Shown here: positions 60,620 through 64,000 of the stretch, piece after piece
Position numbering within the stretch: the first letter of the stretch is position 1
How the letters are laid out: each line of letters starts with the position of its first letter
Assembly: GCA_963807235.1 (NCBI GenBank)
Contig: CAWEBF010000026.1
Coordinates: 37,320 to 101,319, forward strand
Length of the DNA stretch: 64,000 nt
DNA from: CAWEBF01 sp963807235
GTDB lineage: Bacteria > Acidobacteriota > Vicinamibacteria > Vicinamibacterales > UBA2999
Direction: 5' to 3'
Position numbers and translations under genes: made by a program
The notes under the pieces: generated by a model
Databases searched by the model: none
The model's input: only the letters and a program-made list of their open reading frames with translations
What the model was told of the DNA's origin: nothing

Positions 60620-62488
60620 ATGACAGCGCTGGAGTTGCTCCGGGCTGCCGCGTCTCCATGGTAAGTCAGGCCGCGGGCTGGACGCGCTGAGTGCGGTTCG
60701 CGACGCTATGCAGCGGCCCGGGTTGTCGCCGAAGAGATCTACAAGGCTGGCAGGATCATCCGTCTTCAGACCGACGCGGCGGACCCGGGAACTCGCGTCC
60801 TGGACGTCTTGATGCTGGGGCAGTGCACGACGTCGTGGCTGGCGACTGCAATGGTCGCGGTTGCTGTGGGCAGGATCTGACGTTGCGCGTCGCCGAGGGA
60901 GCCTACGACAACGTCCTCCAGGATCTCGACCGGCTCGACGCCGTCGAACGGCCTCCGCAGATGTGGTGCTGGTACCCTGGCATCACCGGTTGCTGGGTGC
61001 GACTGGCGATGCGCCCGACCGGATTGACAGCGAGCTGCAGTCCTGGCGTCATGCATGGCGGTTGATTCGGGATCGCTACCAGGCGCGGGTTCTGCAAGTC
61101 TCCTATGACTGGGTTCTTGCCGGTCCTGCAGGACACCATGCCGCGACTGGCAACGAGGCGATCGCCGTCGTTCGCCGCATGAACGAACTGCTGCGGCAGG
61201 AATTGCCGGCGGGCTCCTATTTCCTGGATCTGGAGCAGCTTTCGGGTCTGGTTGGACGAGAGCACTTCTATGATTAAGGCGCTATTACTGGACCAAGCAG
61301 CCGTTCAGCGAGAGCGGAGCATGCCGCCTGGCCGCCGACCTGTGCGGCGGGGTCCGTGCACTGGTGACCGGGCCGAAAAAGGTGCTCGTGTCGATCTCGA
61401 CAATACGCTTTGGGGCGGAATTGTCGGCGAAACAGGACCGCAAGGCGTGCGCTCGGCGATACCGTCGAGGGAGAGTCGTTCGTGAGTTCCAGCGCTACCT
61501 CAAGACGCTCTCCAATCGGGGAGGACCTGCTGGCGGTCGCCTCCAAGAACAACCCGGAAGACACGCGCGCGGGAGCCATTCGACAAGATCCCGCGATGGA
61601 GCCGCGCTCTACGACCTCGGCGGCGTTCGAAGCCTCCTGGGAACCCGAAGTAGCGCAGCATCGCGCGGCTCGCGGAGACGCTCAACCTGGGCCTGGATAG
61701 CTTCGTCTTTTTCGACGACAACCCGGCCGAACGTGAACATATCCGCCAGGTGATGCCGAGGCGGACGGTGGTCGACGTGCCTGCTCAACCTGCGGAGTAC
61801 ATCCGCGCGCTCGCAACGGGCGCTGGTTTAACCGACGGCGCTCACCGCCGAAGACACGACCCGGGTCAAGCATACGCGATTGAGCGCCAGCGCCGGGAAT
61901 TGAGGACCGACGCCGCGTCCATCGATGATTACCTGGGCATCCCTCGACATGGTGGCCGACGTGCAGGCTCTGCACGAAGGCGATCTCGCCGAGAGTCTGT
62001 ACAGCTGCTGGGGGGAAAACGAATCAATTCAACCTGACGACACGGCGTCACGGACCCGAGGCGGTCCCTGCGCCTGCAGGGCAGCCGGGGGCGGTGGCCT
62101 TGACGCTCCGGCTGCGCGTAACAGGTTCGGGGCTCACGGGCTCGTCGCCGTCCTTCTTGCCGTCCCGGATCCGAGCCACGCCGCCTGGGGCTGCGCATCA
62201 AGCACCTGGCTGATGAGCTGCCGGGTCATCTCGCGAACCGTCGAGCACTTCTTGTTCGCGGGTGTCTCGCTGAACCACTGCAGGAATCAGGGAGTTGCGG
62301 CGATCGTCGGCGAGTACATTCCGACCAAAAAGAATGCCGTCGTCGCGTCGCTCTTCGACGAGCTCGGATTCGAGCGCTCTGAAGACCGCGCGGACGACGG
62401 CATCAGCTACAAGCTAGGGGTCGCTGGCGCGGCACAGCCCAAGACGTTCGTCCGACTTGAAGGCCAAGGGAGGGAGGGGGAGTTGTGA
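60620..62488 (+). CDS. FkbH-like HAD-superfamily glyceryl-ACP synthase (heavily frameshifted)
   Basis: About 620 codons from ATG 60620, which follows GGAGAAGG. Pieces in different frames give RVLDVLMLGQCTTSWLATAM, VLVPWHHRLLGATGDAPD, the HAD nucleophile motif VDLDNTLWGGIVGE, LLAVASKNNPED, LNLGLDSFVFFDDNPAEREH, and a GNAT-like tail GVAAIVGEYIPTKKNAVVAS then LFDELGF. FkbH proteins take glyceryl phosphate from 1,3-bisphosphoglycerate and load it on an ACP. The ACP at 59322 is the likely partner. At least eight one-base shifts interrupt it, yet all family motifs are present in order. Confidence 0.82.
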
Positions 62489-63695
62489 CGGAAGGCGGCG
62501 GCCTGCATTAAAACACCGGCGCGCGCGATCGTGCTCTATGGGCAACTGGCGGTCGACCGCGTGCGCTGGGGTTGGGAGTATGCCCAGGTTGGCCAGAACT
62601 TCGATCACGCCGTGCACATACGTGAGGCGGCGGAGTGGTTGAAACGGGCACAGGACGCGGGAACCGATCGCGGAGTGTCTTAATGGAGCAATTCTTGGCG
62701 GCCCGTTCCTGCCCAGTTACCCGGAGACCACCGTGAACATCATCCCGACCATGCTGGAACTGGCCGATCATTACGGGGACCCGGACTTCGAACGCCGTGC
62801 GATCGAGATGGGAGACTGGGAGATCGCGGTTCAGATGGATTGCGGTGCCGTCATGGGGGGCTCGGGTCGACAGCCGCCCGACGCCCGCCGTGTTCAACAC
62901 GGGTCAGGTGCTTCTCGGATGGGCTGCATTGTTTCGACGCACGCGAGAGGAACGGTTTCGTGCGGCGGCTCGGCGCGCGATTGACTGGCTGCTCGAAAAC
63001 CAGGATCCGGATGGCAACTGGCGGCGGGGTCCCTCCAACTTCGCTGACGGCGCATAGCACGGTCTACAACGTCAAGGGCGCATGGGGCATGGTCGAAGCC
63101 GGCCTGGCCGCTGACTGGCCAGATGCGGTGGCAGGCGGGGTTCTTTCAGCCGAGTACCGTGTCTCACGCCAGGTGCCGAATGGGTGGTTTGCCGATTGTT
63201 GCCTGGGAGATGCCGAGCGCCCCCTGCTTCATACAATCGGATACTCAATGCAGGGACTGGTCGGCATTGGCCGAGCCGTCGGACGCCCTGACTTGGTCGA
63301 TGCTGTCTCGCACGAAATGGCGGACAGCCTTCTTGGACGGTTGATGGATGGCGAGGGATTCATCCCCGGCCGGCACCAACCAGGCCTTCCTTGGGGTAGT
63401 CGACTGGTGTTGTCTGACGGGCACGGCTCAAACGTCGATTGTGTGGTCTCGCAGCTCGATTGAATCGATGGAGGCCAACCGGAAGCAGCGAGCCGCGCCG
63501 TCGAGCCAATCGTTACCTCATGGCTCGTCACAATCTCGACGAGCCCCGACCCAGTGTTCCGTGGAGGGGTGTTCTGTGTTATGGCCTTTCTGGGGTGATG
63601 ACGGTCACAACAGGATTCGGAACTGGGCAGTGAAGTTCTTCATCGACGCCTTGTATCTCGAGGCCACTCCCAAACAGCACGGTTGGGTCGGGTAG
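62485..63695 (+). CDS. Toroid-like enzyme of a polysaccharide locus (heavily frameshifted)
   Basis: About 400 codons from GTG 62485, which overlaps the FkbH stop and follows AGGGAGG. Conserved pieces in order are AAEWLKRAQDAGTDRGVS, LPSYPETTVNIIPTMLELAD, FNTGQVLLGWAALFRRTREE, RFRAAARRAIDWLLENQDPD, GNWRRGPS, TVYNVKGAWGMVEAGLAADW, NGWFADCCLGDAERPLLHTI, GYSMQGLVGIGRAVGRPDL and NWAVKFFIDALYLE. The helix pairs with W/N-G repeats suggest an alpha/alpha-toroid, as in many carbohydrate-acting enzymes. No reaction can be named. Four or more shifts break it. Confidence 0.65.
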
Positions 63696-63722
63696 TTAGA
63701 GCCCCGCATCCGCGACCTACAG

Positions 63723-64000
63723 ATGCAATTCTCGAAGCGCTTCACGGATGAGTATTAAGAGCGCTTCGCCCGCCTTTCTGGCGACAGGAACCCGGGACCC
63801 ACATGGATTCCTCTCGCCGTACGACGGACGCAGGCGGGGGCGACTGTGGTTCATGGTGTCCATCTTGTGCTCTGGGCGCTCGAGACGCTGCTAGCCCTAG
63901 ACACCAGAGGCCGTGGTCGTCGCGAGAATCAATGTTCGATTCGTGAAATTCGTCTTCGTCGGCGAACAGGTCGATTTCTTGGGACGACTGGAATGTGATG
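63723..64000 (+). CDS. MaoC-like hot-dog hydratase, 5' part (internal stop and frameshifts)
   Basis: The gene runs off the end of the window. From ATG 63723 the frame reads MQFSKRFTDEY, an in-frame TAA (63756-63758), then ERFARLSGDRNP. The hydratase signature FARLSGDRNP..HMD is clear; HMDSS and VVHGVHLVLWALETLLALDT are in other frames. ARINVRFVKFVFVGEQVDFL is the next conserved strand. MaoC-type enzymes hydrate or dehydrate acyl thioesters; the Asp-His pair would be in GDRNP-x-H. A C to A error would explain the TAA (TAC). With ACP and FkbH it may modify an ACP-bound acid. Confidence 0.65.

Overview
The window is a GC-rich bacterial chromosome segment, most plausibly from an environmental Acidobacteriota genome (perhaps class Vicinamibacteria). 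That placement is an inference from gene content: an exosortase/PEP-CTERM system, FkbH and HTTM-domain proteins, and F1 ATP synthase genes beside parAB. No rRNA or tRNA gene is visible. Many genes are split by one-base frameshifts, yet the residues on both sides stay conserved, even in genes such as atpD, atpG and mfd that are normally essential. Most breaks therefore look like uncorrected sequencing or assembly indels. Broken genes are annotated here as single loci.

Region 1 (1-7.1 kb) is an origin-type housekeeping block: the end of rsmG, a parS site, parA, parB and the F1 genes atpH-A-G-D-C. The usual atpI-B-E-F genes are missing between parB and atpH. Region 2 (7.1-18.4 kb) holds a Wzm/Wzt polysaccharide exporter, a heptose-phosphate nucleotidyltransferase, mfd, two tandem SurA-like isomerases, a specialised NusG paralogue, a Dus enzyme and a sugar-nucleotide epimerase. 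Nine arrays of 7-bp tandem repeats lie at gene junctions from 5.2 to 18.5 kb and are not seen further on.

Region 3 (18.5-24.5 kb) is regulatory. It has three PilZ proteins, a PilT-like protein without a Walker A motif, a sensor-like protein with a degenerate GGDEF-like end, and a sigma-54 activator without a receiver domain. Region 4 (24.6-42.1 kb) encodes secreted proteins: a giant Ig-repeat protein, a TIGR03790-like protein with TPRs, two PEP-CTERM proteins, a matrixin-type protease, an HTTM membrane protein, WecB and a TPR lipoprotein.

Region 5 (42.7-64 kb) is the exosortase and polysaccharide locus: two more TPR lipoproteins, exosortase, EpsI, a sulfatase-fold transferase, an acyltransferase, a DUF218 protein, a methyltransferase, a flippase, AsnB, an acyl carrier protein, an AAC(3)-like acetyltransferase, FkbH, a toroid-like protein and the start of a MaoC-like hydratase. 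Six good sigma-54 (-24/-12) promoter matches precede the sensor gene, the activator operon, the Ig-repeat protein, a PEP-CTERM protein and two TPR lipoproteins; a seventh, weaker one precedes the other PEP-CTERM gene. The inferred picture is a c-di-GMP-linked, sigma-54-controlled regulon for building and exporting a cell-surface polysaccharide together with exosortase-sorted surface proteins.
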